From: Hymenobacter properus
GTDB taxonomy: Bacteria > Bacteroidota > Bacteroidia > Cytophagales > Hymenobacteraceae
Assembly (NCBI RefSeq): GCF_015694735.1
Contig: NZ_JADQDP010000006.1
Span: 1-64,000, forward strand
Direction: 5' to 3'
DNA: 64,000 bases
The translations under genes and the position numbers were made by a program. Of the stretch, positions 8,252-16,241 are shown one piece after another; position 1 is the stretch's first letter, and each line of letters starts with the position of its first letter. The notes beneath the pieces are model-generated. The model saw nothing but the letters and a program-made list of their open reading frames with translations. It searched no databases and was not told where the DNA came from.

Positions 8252-8282
8252 TTTGCCAGTGGCGGCGAAACCATTAAATTTG
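8252..8282 (+). promoter_or_regulatory. Bacteroidota-type promoter for the DUF1573 gene
   Basis: TTTG at 8252-8255 is followed after exactly 19 nt by TAAATTTG at 8275-8282, matching the Bacteroidota -33 TTTG / -7 TAnnTTTG consensus. Transcription would start a few bases downstream, about 35-40 nt before the ATG at 8325. A second TAAATTTG at 8248-8255 overlaps the -33 element and could be an alternative -7 site. This is the best promoter match I found in the window. Confidence 0.6.
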
Positions 8283-8324
8283 CTAAACCCCAACTCCTTC
8301 AATTCTTTTTAAGCATCCTGTCCC

Positions 8325-8864
8325 ATGAAAAAAACCTTGCTCCTCGCCCTGAGCCTGACTGCTGCCGCTTACACTGCCCAAGCCCAGACTACGGCCACGG
8401 CTACGAAAGCACCCGCTACGGCCGGCCCCGCCATCACCTTCGAAGAGTCGAAGTACGACTTCGGTTCGGTGGTGCAAGGCGGCACCGTTGACCACACTTT
8501 CAAGTTCAAAAACACCGGCACCGCGCCCCTCATCATTTCCAACATCGGCGTGAGCTGCGGCTGCACCACCCCCGAGTGGACCAAAGCCCCCGTGGCCCCC
8601 GGCAAAACCGGCACCATCTCGGCTCACTTCAACTCGGCCGGCAAAATGGGCATGCAGAACAAAGTGCTGACCATTGAGTCGAACGCCACCGCTGGCAGCA
8701 CCACCGTGTCGCTGGTAGGCGAAGTGAAAGAAGCTTCGGCCACGGCCAACGCTACTCCGGCCATGACCACGACCACCACCGCGGGCGACGCCAAGGTGAA
8801 GTCGGACGGCAAGAAGACCAAAGAGAAAGTGGGCGACACCAAGGTGAAAGCCAAAACCAAGTAA
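8325..8864 (+). CDS. Secreted DUF1573 protein
   Basis: 179 residues. The signal peptide is MKKTLLLALSLTAAAYTAQA with cleavage before QTT. The DUF1573 domain (about residues 37-130) is an Ig/ASH-like beta fold with the hallmark YDFGSVVQGGTV…FKFKNTG and the SCGCTTPEW cysteine motif. The last 45 residues are a Thr-rich then Lys-rich (KTKEKVGDTKVKAKTK) tail. DUF1573 proteins are exported in Bacteroidota; their exact role is unknown. It has its own promoter and a strong terminator, so is monocistronic. Confidence 0.88.
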   Translation: MKKTLLLALSLTAAAYTAQAQTTATATKAPATAGPAITFEESKYDFGSVVQGGTVDHTFKFKNTGTAPLIISNIGVSCGCTTPEWTKAPVAPGKTGTISAHFNSAGKMGMQNKVLTIESNATAGSTTVSLVGEVKEASATANATPAMTTTTTAGDAKVKSDGKKTKEKVGDTKVKAKTK

Positions 8865-8888
8865 GCTTTTTCGGCTTCGGTTTCAAGT

Positions 8889-8923
8889 AAAAAGGCGGCC
8901 CGCGCAAGCGAGCCGCCTTTTTT
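8889..8923 (+). terminator. Terminator after the DUF1573 gene, possibly bidirectional
   Basis: Stem AAAGGCGGC (8891-8899) pairs with GCCGCCTTT (8912-8920), with A residues before and TTT after. It sits between convergent genes, so it can serve both strands. Confidence 0.85.
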
Positions 8924-8947
8924 CATGCCTGGCTTTTGGGAAGGACG

Positions 8948-9325
8948 CTACAGCTCGCGCACGGCTAGCACCAGGCTCAGCCAGCCCGCCAGGAACAGCA
9001 GGCCGCCGATGGGCGCCACCGCGCCCAGCTTGGTAATGCCCGTGAAGCAAATGCCGTAGAGCGAGCCGCTGAACACCACAATGCCGCCCAGCCACAGCCA
9101 GCCGGTGGTGCCCAAGCTGCGCAGCTCGGGCCGCGAGGCCCACAGTGCGCCGATGGCCAGCAGCGCCAGCACGTGGAAAAACTGGTAGCGCACGGCGGTT
9201 TCGAAGGTGTCGAGGCGGCCGGCTTTCACCAGCGTGTCGTGCAGGGCGTGGGCCCCAAAGGCCCCAATGGCCACGCCCAGGCCGCCGAACACGGCGGCGA
9301 GCTGAAGCAGAAGTCGAGCAGTCAT
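8948..9325 (-). CDS. DUF423 (YgdD-like) membrane protein
   Basis: 125 residues with four predicted membrane helices. The block GLGVAIGAFGAHALHD followed by TAVRYQFFHVLALLAIG is diagnostic of DUF423. The function is unknown in all bacteria. I chose the ATG at 9325 (MTARLLLQL); a TTG nine bases further upstream is less likely. The gene is convergent with the DUF1573 gene and shares its terminator. Confidence 0.88.
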   Translation of the reverse strand: MTARLLLQLAAVFGGLGVAIGAFGAHALHDTLVKAGRLDTFETAVRYQFFHVLALLAIGALWASRPELRSLGTTGWLWLGGIVVFSGSLYGICFTGITKLGAVAPIGGLLFLAGWLSLVLAVREL

Positions 9326-9386
9326 AAGCAGCAAAAAGTTGGAAGCGAAAACTGCCGCGAAGGTACGGCCGGCACCGCGGCCGGGC

Positions 9387-10652
9387 TCAGATTTGCCGCT
9401 TCAGGTGCATCGACACAGTGTGCAGGTCGCCGTTGGGCCGGCGCAGCACCAGGTAAAGCAGCCGGCCGTCTTCGGAGCGCAGCATGCGGCTGAGCTGGCT
9501 GAGCGACAGGGCGCTGGCGGGCAGGAAGTTGATGGTAATCAGTTCCTCGTCGCGCTCCACGCCCGCCCGGTAGGCCGGCGAATCGGGGGCCACGCTTAGC
9601 ACCAGGTAGCGGTGGTAGTCGGGGCCGGTGGCCAGCAGGTCGATGCCGCACATGTCGTGCTCGAAGGGGTCGAGCAGGCGCAGGTTGGGCCGCAGCAGCA
9701 GGCGTTGGTGCGCGTAGTCGATGATGAGCGAAAAGCGCTTGAGCAGCTCGTAGCCCACGTTGCCGTTGCGGGGCACGTCCACGCGGCCGTGCACATCGGA
9801 CGCGTCGGGGTAGGAGGTGAGCACCGAGTGGAGCCGGTAGCGGCCCAGGTGCAGCGCCGCCACCCGGCCCAGGTAGCCGCGCACCGTGCCGGTGAGGCCC
9901 TGGCCCAGCTCGGCGGGCAGGCGGCGGGCCGGCAGAGCCAGGCGCGGGTCCGAGTCGGTTTCGAGCGAGAGGGCGTGGCTGGCGCCGGTGTCGAGCACCA
10001 GCTTCAGGGTGAGGGTAAGCGAGTCGTTGAGCTCCACGGGAGCCTCGAAGTAGGCCTTGCCCTTTTCGAGCGAGATGGGCAGGCTGGACCACTGCCGGCC
10101 CTGAGGCGCCCGAAAAGTAGCCGGGTCGTGGAGCACCATGAACGACTCTTCGGGCCGCAGCGCCACCACGAAGCTGCGAAACAGCTCCGACCCCAGAATG
10201 CCGTGGATGGGCACGCCCACGTAGCCCGAGAGGTTGAGCGCATCGGTTTCGAGCACCAGCGGGCTGAAACGCGGGGCCTCCACGCCGCCCAGCGTCAGGC
10301 GCACGCTATCGGTTTGGTAAGCCAGCAGGCCGCTGTCGGCGCCGCCCGCGCCCACCACCCGAAACCGTTCGCCGTGCCGCAGGTGCAGCGAATCGGCCAG
10401 GGCGGAGGACGTGATGAGGGTGGTGCTGACGCCGGTGTCGAGCAAAAAGTTGAACGGGCCGTAACCGTTTAGCAGGCAGCTTACCACCACCAGGTTGCGC
10501 TGCAAACGCACCGGCACGTGCACCTGGTGGCGCCGGGCGTTTCGGAATCGAAACGGTGCTTCGGCCGTCACGGCCTGCGCCCGCGCAGCCGGCTGCATTC
10601 CCTCGCCCAGGAGCAGGAAAAACAGCAGCCACACAAGACGCGAAAGAAACAT
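9387..10652 (-). CDS. Exported retropepsin-like aspartyl protease with C-terminal PDZ domain
   Basis: 421 residues. Signal peptide at residues 1-26 (LVWLLFFLLLGEG…ARA). Two aspartyl-protease half-domains follow: FLLDTGVST with D72, and LVLDTGASH with D221, so this is a tandem double-DTG arrangement. A PDZ domain occupies about 335-415 (VLSVAPDSPAYRAGVERDEELITIN). The likely location is the periplasm or cell surface. The target proteins are unknown. The neighbours (menC, DUF423) do not clarify its role. Confidence 0.85.
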   Translation of the reverse strand: MFLSRLVWLLFFLLLGEGMQPAARAQAVTAEAPFRFRNARRHQVHVPVRLQRNLVVVSCLLNGYGPFNFLLDTGVSTTLITSSALADSLHLRHGERFRVVGAGGADSGLLAYQTDSVRLTLGGVEAPRFSPLVLETDALNLSGYVGVPIHGILGSELFRSFVVALRPEESFMVLHDPATFRAPQGRQWSSLPISLEKGKAYFEAPVELNDSLTLTLKLVLDTGASHALSLETDSDPRLALPARRLPAELGQGLTGTVRGYLGRVAALHLGRYRLHSVLTSYPDASDVHGRVDVPRNGNVGYELLKRFSLIIDYAHQRLLLRPNLRLLDPFEHDMCGIDLLATGPDYHRYLVLSVAPDSPAYRAGVERDEELITINFLPASALSLSQLSRMLRSEDGRLLYLVLRRPNGDLHTVSMHLKRQI

Positions 10653-10718
10653 AGCGGGAAGCAGGTGTACCGGGCCGGTAAATTAGCGAACAGACGCGCC
10701 TTCTCCAGCGGGGCCGCT

Positions 10719-11789
10719 TCAGGCGGGCAGCTCCCAAGCGCCGGCCGGGTCGTAGCGCAGGGCGCCGCCGCCCACGTGCAGGGGCGCGGCCACGTTGTTG
10801 TGGTAGAGCTGGCCCGTGCCCAGGCCCTGTGCAAAGCCCTGCACGTCGTACTCGCCCGTGAGTTGGGCCACGGCATTCAGGCCCACGTTCGATTCCAGGG
10901 CCGATGTAATCCACCAGCCAATGCCGCGTGCTTCGGCCAATGCAATCCAGCGGCGCGTGGCGGCGTGCCCGCCAAGCAGCGTGGGTTTTAAAACTATGTA
11001 AGCCGGCCGGATTTCGTCGAGCAAGGCGGCCTGCCGGGCCGGTTCCGTCACCCCAATCAGCTCTTCATCCAGCGCAATGGGCAGGGGCGAGGTGCGGCAC
11101 AGCGCCCCCAGCGCCGCGGCCTGGCCGGCAGCAATGGGTTGTTCGATGGAATGAAGGTGAAACGCCGCCAGCTGCGCCAGTTTGGCTGGTGCATCGGCCG
11201 GCGCAAAGGCGCCGTTGGCATCGACGCGCAGCACCAGGCGCTCAGGCCCGGCCACGGCCCGGATTTCAGCCAGCAGCTCCAGCTCGGTAGCGAAGTCGAG
11301 GCTGCCAATTTTCAGTTTCAGGCACGAATACCCGGCCGCCAGCTTCTGCCGAATTTGCTCGCGCATGAAGGGGGCGTCGCCCATCCACACAAGGCCGTTA
11401 ATGGGCAGCGCGGCGCGGCCTTCGCTGAAGGCGTTGGCGTAGAGCTGGCGCCGGCCGCCGCGGGCCAGGTCGAGGGCAGCGGTTTCGAGGGCGAAGGTGA
11501 GCGCCGGCAGGCCCGGACCCACAAATGCCGGCGCATCGGCCGCCGCGAAGGTGGCCAATGCGCCGGCATTGAACCGCGCGCAAAGCTGGGCAATGGCAGC
11601 GGGGAAGTCGGGGCCGTAGTCGGGGCTGAGGCCGGCCAGCGGCGCGGCCTCGCCCAGCCCTATGAAGTCAGGTGCGGCGTCGTCAGCCAAGTGCAGGTAC
11701 CAGGCCACGTGTTCGGCCAGGGCCCCGCGCGAGGTGCGGGCCGGGAAATTGAAGCGCAGCGCGCGCTGCGAAAAGCGAAGACGAAGCAT
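10719..11789 (-). CDS. menC: o-Succinylbenzoate synthase (enolase superfamily)
   Basis: 356 residues. It dehydrates SHCHC to o-succinylbenzoate in menaquinone synthesis. Catalytic and metal residues are visible: K158 and K160 in LKLKIG, D190 in RVDANGAF, E216 in SIEQP, D241 in ALDEE, and K268 in LKPTLLGG. The C-terminal TSALESNVGLNAVAQL block is the MenC-specific signature that separates it from dipeptide epimerases. It is isolated from other men genes here. The sequence before the start (ATCTTTGCGGC) is the same as before the phosphoesterase at 1479. Confidence 0.9.
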   Translation of the reverse strand: MLRLRFSQRALRFNFPARTSRGALAEHVAWYLHLADDAAPDFIGLGEAAPLAGLSPDYGPDFPAAIAQLCARFNAGALATFAAADAPAFVGPGLPALTFALETAALDLARGGRRQLYANAFSEGRAALPINGLVWMGDAPFMREQIRQKLAAGYSCLKLKIGSLDFATELELLAEIRAVAGPERLVLRVDANGAFAPADAPAKLAQLAAFHLHSIEQPIAAGQAAALGALCRTSPLPIALDEELIGVTEPARQAALLDEIRPAYIVLKPTLLGGHAATRRWIALAEARGIGWWITSALESNVGLNAVAQLTGEYDVQGFAQGLGTGQLYHNNVAAPLHVGGGALRYDPAGAWELPA

Positions 11790-11830
11790 GCCGCAAAGAT
11801 GCGTCGGGGGCCGCTTTTCGCGGGGCGGGC

Positions 11831-12094
11831 TTACTTGCTCGAAGCGGCTTTGCCGCGACGGCTTACCAGGCCGCCCTTGCGGCCGGCATCGCGGGCTTCT
11901 TCAGCGGAAAAACGATGGCCCCGGCCGCTAGCGTGCGAGGCTTTTCCGCCTTCGCTGGCAATACGGCGCTGGGTCTCGGGGCTCATGGCCGCGAAACCGC
12001 GACGGCTTTTGGTGCCCACGCGGTTAGCCGGGCGAGTGACGGGTTTGGTGGCCGTAGCGGCGGCGGTGGCGGAGGTGGTGGATGTAGTAGCCAT
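11831..12094 (-). CDS. KGG-repeat stress-induced protein (YciG/GsiB-like)
   Basis: 87 residues. After a Thr/Ala-rich leader, residues about 30-82 carry two KGG-type repeats: RRGFAAMSPETQRRIASEGG and HRFSAEEARDAGRKGG. Such small hydrophilic proteins accumulate under general stress or dehydration in other bacteria. The gene stops 42 nt before the start of menC on the same strand, so co-transcription is possible. Confidence 0.85.
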   Translation of the reverse strand: MATTSTTSATAAATATKPVTRPANRVGTKSRRGFAAMSPETQRRIASEGGKASHASGRGHRFSAEEARDAGRKGGLVSRRGKAASSK

Positions 12095-12382
12095 GTTTGT
12101 TTTTCAAAAAGAGGTTAAAGAGAGTGCAATGGTAATAAAAGGCGGCGCTTATCCTACCCCGATTTTGCGGTTAAGTTGTGGTTTTCAAGGTTCCGAACCA
12201 TAAATACCAATTTTTACCGAGGAGCTTCTACGTAGTTATTGTCGGGCTATGCGTTTTTTTTGGCAGGGGCGCCAAGTGTGGAAGCCGCGTATTGAAAAAT
12301 AAGTATCCGGAGCTGGGCCGTAACCTCCGGCGTGCTAATCCGGTTAGTGCCCTGCAGGGCCTTAGCGGCCTTGCCCATTCCC

Positions 12383-13726
12383 ATGCTCCAAGCTTCTGCT
12401 TTCCGGGCTGCTTCCCCCGCAGCCGTCATGCCCTGGCCGGCCCGCTACCAGGCGGTGCGCGCCCAAAGCCAGGCCCTGTGCGCCCCGCTGCTGCCCGAAG
12501 ACACGGTGGTGCAGCCCGTCATCGACGTGAGCCCGCCCAAGTGGCACCTGGCCCACACCACCTGGTTCTGGGAAACGTTTCTGCTAAAGGAGTACGCGCC
12601 CGGCTACCAGGTTTTTCACCCGGAGTATGCCTTCCTGTTCAATTCCTACTACAACTCCCTGGGCTCGCGCGTGAACCGGGCCGACCGGGGCACGCTCTCG
12701 CGCCCGCCCCTGGCCGAAGTGCTGGCCTACCGCGCCCACGTCGACGCGGCCATGGCCGCCCTGCTCGACCACGCCGACGACCTGCCCGCCGCCTTCTACG
12801 AGCTGGTGGAGCTGGGCCTGCAGCACGAGCAGCAGCACCAGGAGCTGCTGGCCACCGATATTAAGTACATCCTCAGCACCAGCCCGCTGGCTCCGGCTTA
12901 TTTAGAGTCAAGTGTTAGGAGTGAAGAGTTAAGAGTTGATTCCGCAGAAGCGGTAAAACCAACTCTTAACTCTCAACTCTTAACTCTTAACTCAAACTGG
13001 CTGCCGGTGCCGGGCGGTATTTACAAGGTTGGCTTTCAGGAAGAGGGCTTTTGCTTTGATAATGAGCTGGCGGCGCACGACGTGCTGATAGCCCCGTTTG
13101 AGCTGCAAAACCGGCTGGTGACCAACGGCGAGTACCTGGCTTTCATTGAGGCCGGCGGCTACCGCGACTTCCGCTACTGGATGGGTGAGGGCTGGGACCT
13201 GGCCCAGGCCGAGGGCTGGGAAGCTCCGCTGTACTGGACGCAGCGCGACGGCGCCTGGTACCGCTTCACGCACCACGGCTTGCAGCCCGTGAGCCTGGCT
13301 GCGCCCGTCACGCACATTAGCTTCTACGAGGCCGACGCCTACGCCCACTGGGCGGGCGCCCGCCTGCCCACCGAAGCCGAATGGGAAACGGCCGCCCGCT
13401 ACTTTGAAGCCACGCCGGCCGGCGGCACCTGGCTCGAAAGCCAGCGCTTCGACCCCCAGCCGCTGCCCGCCGATGCCGACCCCACCCAGTGCCACCAGCT
13501 GCTGGGCGACTGCTGGGAGTGGACCTACTCGGCCTACCACGCCTACCCCGGCTACGAGCGCGCCGCCGGGGCCCTGGGCGAGTACAACGGCAAGTTCATG
13601 GTAAACCAGTTGGTGCTGCGCGGCGGCTCTTGCGCCACGCCCGAAAGCCACATCCGCGTCAGCTACCGCAACTTCTTCCACGCCGACAAGCGCTGGCAGT
13701 TCACCGGCATTCGGCTGGCGCGCTAG
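12383..13726 (+). CDS. egtB: Ergothioneine biosynthesis sulfoxide synthase EgtB
   Basis: 447 residues from ATG 12383. The N-terminal DinB-like domain has the iron-binding histidines: WHLAH (H55/H58) and HEQQHQE (H148, H152). The C-terminal half is a formylglycine-generating-enzyme/sulfatase-modifying domain (PTEAEWETAARYF, LGDCWEWTYSAY, LRGGSCATPESHIRVSYRNFF). EgtB uses O2 to join trimethylhistidine to a thiol donor. Residues about 175-205 are not family sequence: they are encoded by an in-frame inverted repeat (12905-12993) lying in the linker between the two domains. An alternative start is ATG 12428. egtD follows. Confidence 0.92.
   Translation: MLQASAFRAASPAAVMPWPARYQAVRAQSQALCAPLLPEDTVVQPVIDVSPPKWHLAHTTWFWETFLLKEYAPGYQVFHPEYAFLFNSYYNSLGSRVNRADRGTLSRPPLAEVLAYRAHVDAAMAALLDHADDLPAAFYELVELGLQHEQQHQELLATDIKYILSTSPLAPAYLESSVRSEELRVDSAEAVKPTLNSQLLTLNSNWLPVPGGIYKVGFQEEGFCFDNELAAHDVLIAPFELQNRLVTNGEYLAFIEAGGYRDFRYWMGEGWDLAQAEGWEAPLYWTQRDGAWYRFTHHGLQPVSLAAPVTHISFYEADAYAHWAGARLPTEAEWETAARYFEATPAGGTWLESQRFDPQPLPADADPTQCHQLLGDCWEWTYSAYHAYPGYERAAGALGEYNGKFMVNQLVLRGGSCATPESHIRVSYRNFFHADKRWQFTGIRLAR
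12905..12993. repeat. Inverted repeat inserted in frame inside egtB
   Basis: The left arm (12905-12939) contains GAGTTAAGAGTTGA. The right arm (12960-12993) contains CAACTCTTAACTC and further copies of AACTCTTAA. A 20-nt loop lies between. It is translated as ESSVRSEELRVDSAEA…LNSQLLTLNSN without breaking the frame. Its AT-rich, low-complexity sequence stands out from the GC-rich gene around it. Confidence 0.8.
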
Positions 13727-13737
13727 GCGGTAGTAAG

Positions 13738-13836
13738 CCCGTCATGCAGCGCGCAGCGAAGCATCTCGCGTGCAGTAGTGACTCAATTGAAATTACTTGC
13801 GCTTGCGAGATGCTTCGCTGCGCGCTGCATGACGGG
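13738..13836. repeat. Dispersed inverted repeat between egtB and egtD
   Basis: CCCGTCATGCAGCGCGCAG (13738) with AGCGAAGCATCTCGCG is mirrored by GAGATGCTTCGCTGCG and CTGCATGACGGG (to 13836). The arms are about 33 nt, the loop about 28 nt. It begins 11 nt after egtB and ends 26 nt before egtD. Confidence 0.9.
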
Positions 13837-13862
13837 TTTGAGTAACCTGTTTCTTCCAAGTT

Positions 13863-14843
13863 ATGCCCCAATCTTCTATCCTGAACCCGGCCACGAGCGA
13901 GCTGGCGCAGCACGTGGCCGCGGGCCTGCGCAAAACGCCCAAAACACTGTCGTCGATGTATTTCTACGACGACGCGGGCAGCCGCTTGTTTCAGCAAATC
14001 ATGGCTCTGCCGGAGTATTACCCCACACGGGCCGAGGCAGCCATTTTCCAGCAGCACGGCCGGGCGCTGGCTGCGGCCCTGAGCCCGGCTGGCAGCCCTG
14101 ATTTTTCGCTGGTGGAGCTGGGCGCTGGCGATGGCGCCAAAACCAAGTTGCTGCTGCGCGAGCTGCTGCAAGGCAACGCGGCCTTTACCTACGCACCGGT
14201 CGATATTTCGGCCGGCGCCATGACGGGGCTGGTCGACACATTGCGCCGGGAACTGCCGGCCCTGCGCGTGGCGCCGGTGGTGGAAGACTACGCCACGGCC
14301 CTTACCCAGCTACGCACCTGGCCCGGCACCAAGGCCGTGCTGTTTTTGGGCTCCAACATCGGCAACTTCGGCCCGGCGGAGCGGCTGAATTTCCTGCGCC
14401 AGCTGGCCGCCCCGCTGGGCCCGGCCGACCGCCTGCTCATCGGCTTCGACCTGCAGAAAGACCCGCGCCGCATCCGAGCCGCCTACGACGACGCGCAGGG
14501 CGTCACGGCCGCCTTCAACCTGAACCTGCTCACCCGCCTCAACCGCGAGCTGGGCGCCGACTTTGACCTGGCCCACTGGCAGCACTATACCGACTATAGC
14601 CCCCTGAGCGGGGCCGTGCGTTCTTTTCTGGTAAGCACCCGAGCCCAGCAGGTGCACATTGCCGCGCTGGAGGAAACCGTTGATTTTGCTGCCTGGGAAG
14701 TCATTCATACCGAGAATTCTTTCAAATTCACGCTCCCGCAGATTGAAGCCCTGGCCGCCGAAGCGGGCTTGCGGGTGGTGACGTTCTTCACCGATGCAGC
14801 CGGCGATTTTGCCGATGTAGTGCTGGCGGCGCGGGAAGGGTAA
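13863..14843 (+). CDS. egtD: Histidine N-alpha-methyltransferase EgtD
   Basis: 326 residues, the usual EgtD length. It trimethylates L-histidine to hercynine with S-adenosylmethionine, the step before EgtB. Family features: LSSMYFYDDAGSRLFQQI near the N-terminus, the SAM-binding VELGAGDGAKT, FLGSNIGNF, and the C-terminal IHTENSFKF. The start MPQSSILNP lies 26 nt after a dispersed inverted repeat. Gene order egtB-egtD on one strand indicates a common pathway. Confidence 0.92.
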   Translation: MPQSSILNPATSELAQHVAAGLRKTPKTLSSMYFYDDAGSRLFQQIMALPEYYPTRAEAAIFQQHGRALAAALSPAGSPDFSLVELGAGDGAKTKLLLRELLQGNAAFTYAPVDISAGAMTGLVDTLRRELPALRVAPVVEDYATALTQLRTWPGTKAVLFLGSNIGNFGPAERLNFLRQLAAPLGPADRLLIGFDLQKDPRRIRAAYDDAQGVTAAFNLNLLTRLNRELGADFDLAHWQHYTDYSPLSGAVRSFLVSTRAQQVHIAALEETVDFAAWEVIHTENSFKFTLPQIEALAAEAGLRVVTFFTDAAGDFADVVLAAREG

Positions 14844-14895
14844 AGGATGACAGACGTCCCCAACTTTTAGCTTTCTAGACTCTTATACTGCATTT

Positions 14896-16008
14896 ATGAC
14901 CCCCATCAGCCTCGCCTCCGGGTACGGAAACTTTGCGGTGCCCGAAGTGGCCTTGGCAGCCGCCTCGCATGCCCTGACGGATGCCCAGCAGCACCACGCG
15001 CCCCTGTCCGTGAGCCCGGCCGCTGGCCTGCCCGTTCTGCGTGAGGCGCTGGCCGAGCGCTACCGGCAACGCGGGGCCGCTGGTGTAGGCGCAGGGCAAG
15101 TGGTGGTGACTGCCGGTGCCAAAACCGGCCTTTTTGCTCTGCTAAGCGAGCTGTTGCAGCCCGGCGACGAGGTGCTGCTGCCCACGCCCAATTGGTTTGG
15201 CTTTTTTGAGCTGGTGCGGCGGGCGGGCGGCACGCTCCGCACCCTGCCACTGCCCGCAGCCGGCAACTACGCCCTCACGCCTGATACGCTGCGGGCCGCC
15301 CTCACGCCGGCCACCCGGCTGCTCATCATCAGCAACCCCAACAACCCCTCCGGCCGCGTGTACTCGCATGCCGAGTGGATGGACCTGCTGGCAGTGACGG
15401 CCGAATTCCCGCAGCTCTGGGTTCTCAGCGACGAGATTTACGAGGGCATCAGCTTCGGGCAGGCGCCCGTGCCCACGCTGCTGGCCCTGCCCGACCCCGG
15501 GCAGCGGCACGTGGTAGTGAGCGGCTTTTCGAAGTCGCTGGCCCTGGCGGGGTGGGGGGTAGGCTGCCTGGTGGCTCCGCCCGCGCTGGCTGAGGCCGTC
15601 GCGGCCCGGCTGTTTGCCACCGGCGTGCCCGTGCCGGTGCCGGCCCAGCTGGCGGCCCTGGCAGCTACCCGGCATGCCGATGAAATCGGGGCTGGGCTGT
15701 GTGCGCAGCTCGCGCCTAATCGGCAGCTGCTGCTAGATGCCCTGGCGGACCTGCCGGGTGCGCCGGCCAGTGCCGTGCCCGAGGGCACCTACTATGTATT
15801 TGCCGACTTTACCCGCTTCCTGGCCACCGAATTGCCAGCAGCCGAAGCTTCGGCGCAGCTGGTGCAGCGGCTGGCCGCGGCCGGCGTGGAGGTGGTGGAC
15901 GGGGCTACCTGCGGTGCGCCTGGCTTCGTGCGCCTGTCCTACGCTGTGGAAGAAGCGCCCCTGCGCGAAGCCGTAACGCGGCTGCGGCAAGTGCTGTTGG
16001 GAAATTAA
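14896..16008 (+). CDS. Class I/II PLP-dependent aminotransferase-fold enzyme
   Basis: 370 residues of PLP fold type I. Typical motifs are VTAGAKTGLFALL, ISNPNNPSGRVY, LSDEIYEGISF, and the PLP lysine in VSGFSKSLALAGWG. By family it transaminates an amino acid. It lies 52 nt after egtD on the same strand. Ergothioneine synthesis needs a PLP C-S lyase after EgtB, and class I-fold enzymes can act as C-S lyases, so a role in that step is conceivable; no sequence feature proves it. An aspartate or aromatic aminotransferase role is the default. Confidence 0.85.
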   Translation: MTPISLASGYGNFAVPEVALAAASHALTDAQQHHAPLSVSPAAGLPVLREALAERYRQRGAAGVGAGQVVVTAGAKTGLFALLSELLQPGDEVLLPTPNWFGFFELVRRAGGTLRTLPLPAAGNYALTPDTLRAALTPATRLLIISNPNNPSGRVYSHAEWMDLLAVTAEFPQLWVLSDEIYEGISFGQAPVPTLLALPDPGQRHVVVSGFSKSLALAGWGVGCLVAPPALAEAVAARLFATGVPVPVPAQLAALAATRHADEIGAGLCAQLAPNRQLLLDALADLPGAPASAVPEGTYYVFADFTRFLATELPAAEASAQLVQRLAAAGVEVVDGATCGAPGFVRLSYAVEEAPLREAVTRLRQVLLGN

Positions 16009-16241
16009 GGGGAAGCGCCTGGGCACCACTCGTGACCTGCTGGCGCGTCTGCGGCGAGTTGCCGCCTGAACTCAAGCCTTGGGCTTGGGCATCGGGCAGA
16101 TTTCCGGTCAGGCTTTAAGCGGCTCTTCTTCCGGGCTTCAGGCCTCGGCCTGGTCGGCAGCGCGTCGTAGACGCGCGTCAGCCGTAACCCCAACGCCAGC
16201 CGTTGGAAACCGCTCGCCGTACCTTTGCGAGGCTACTTTTT

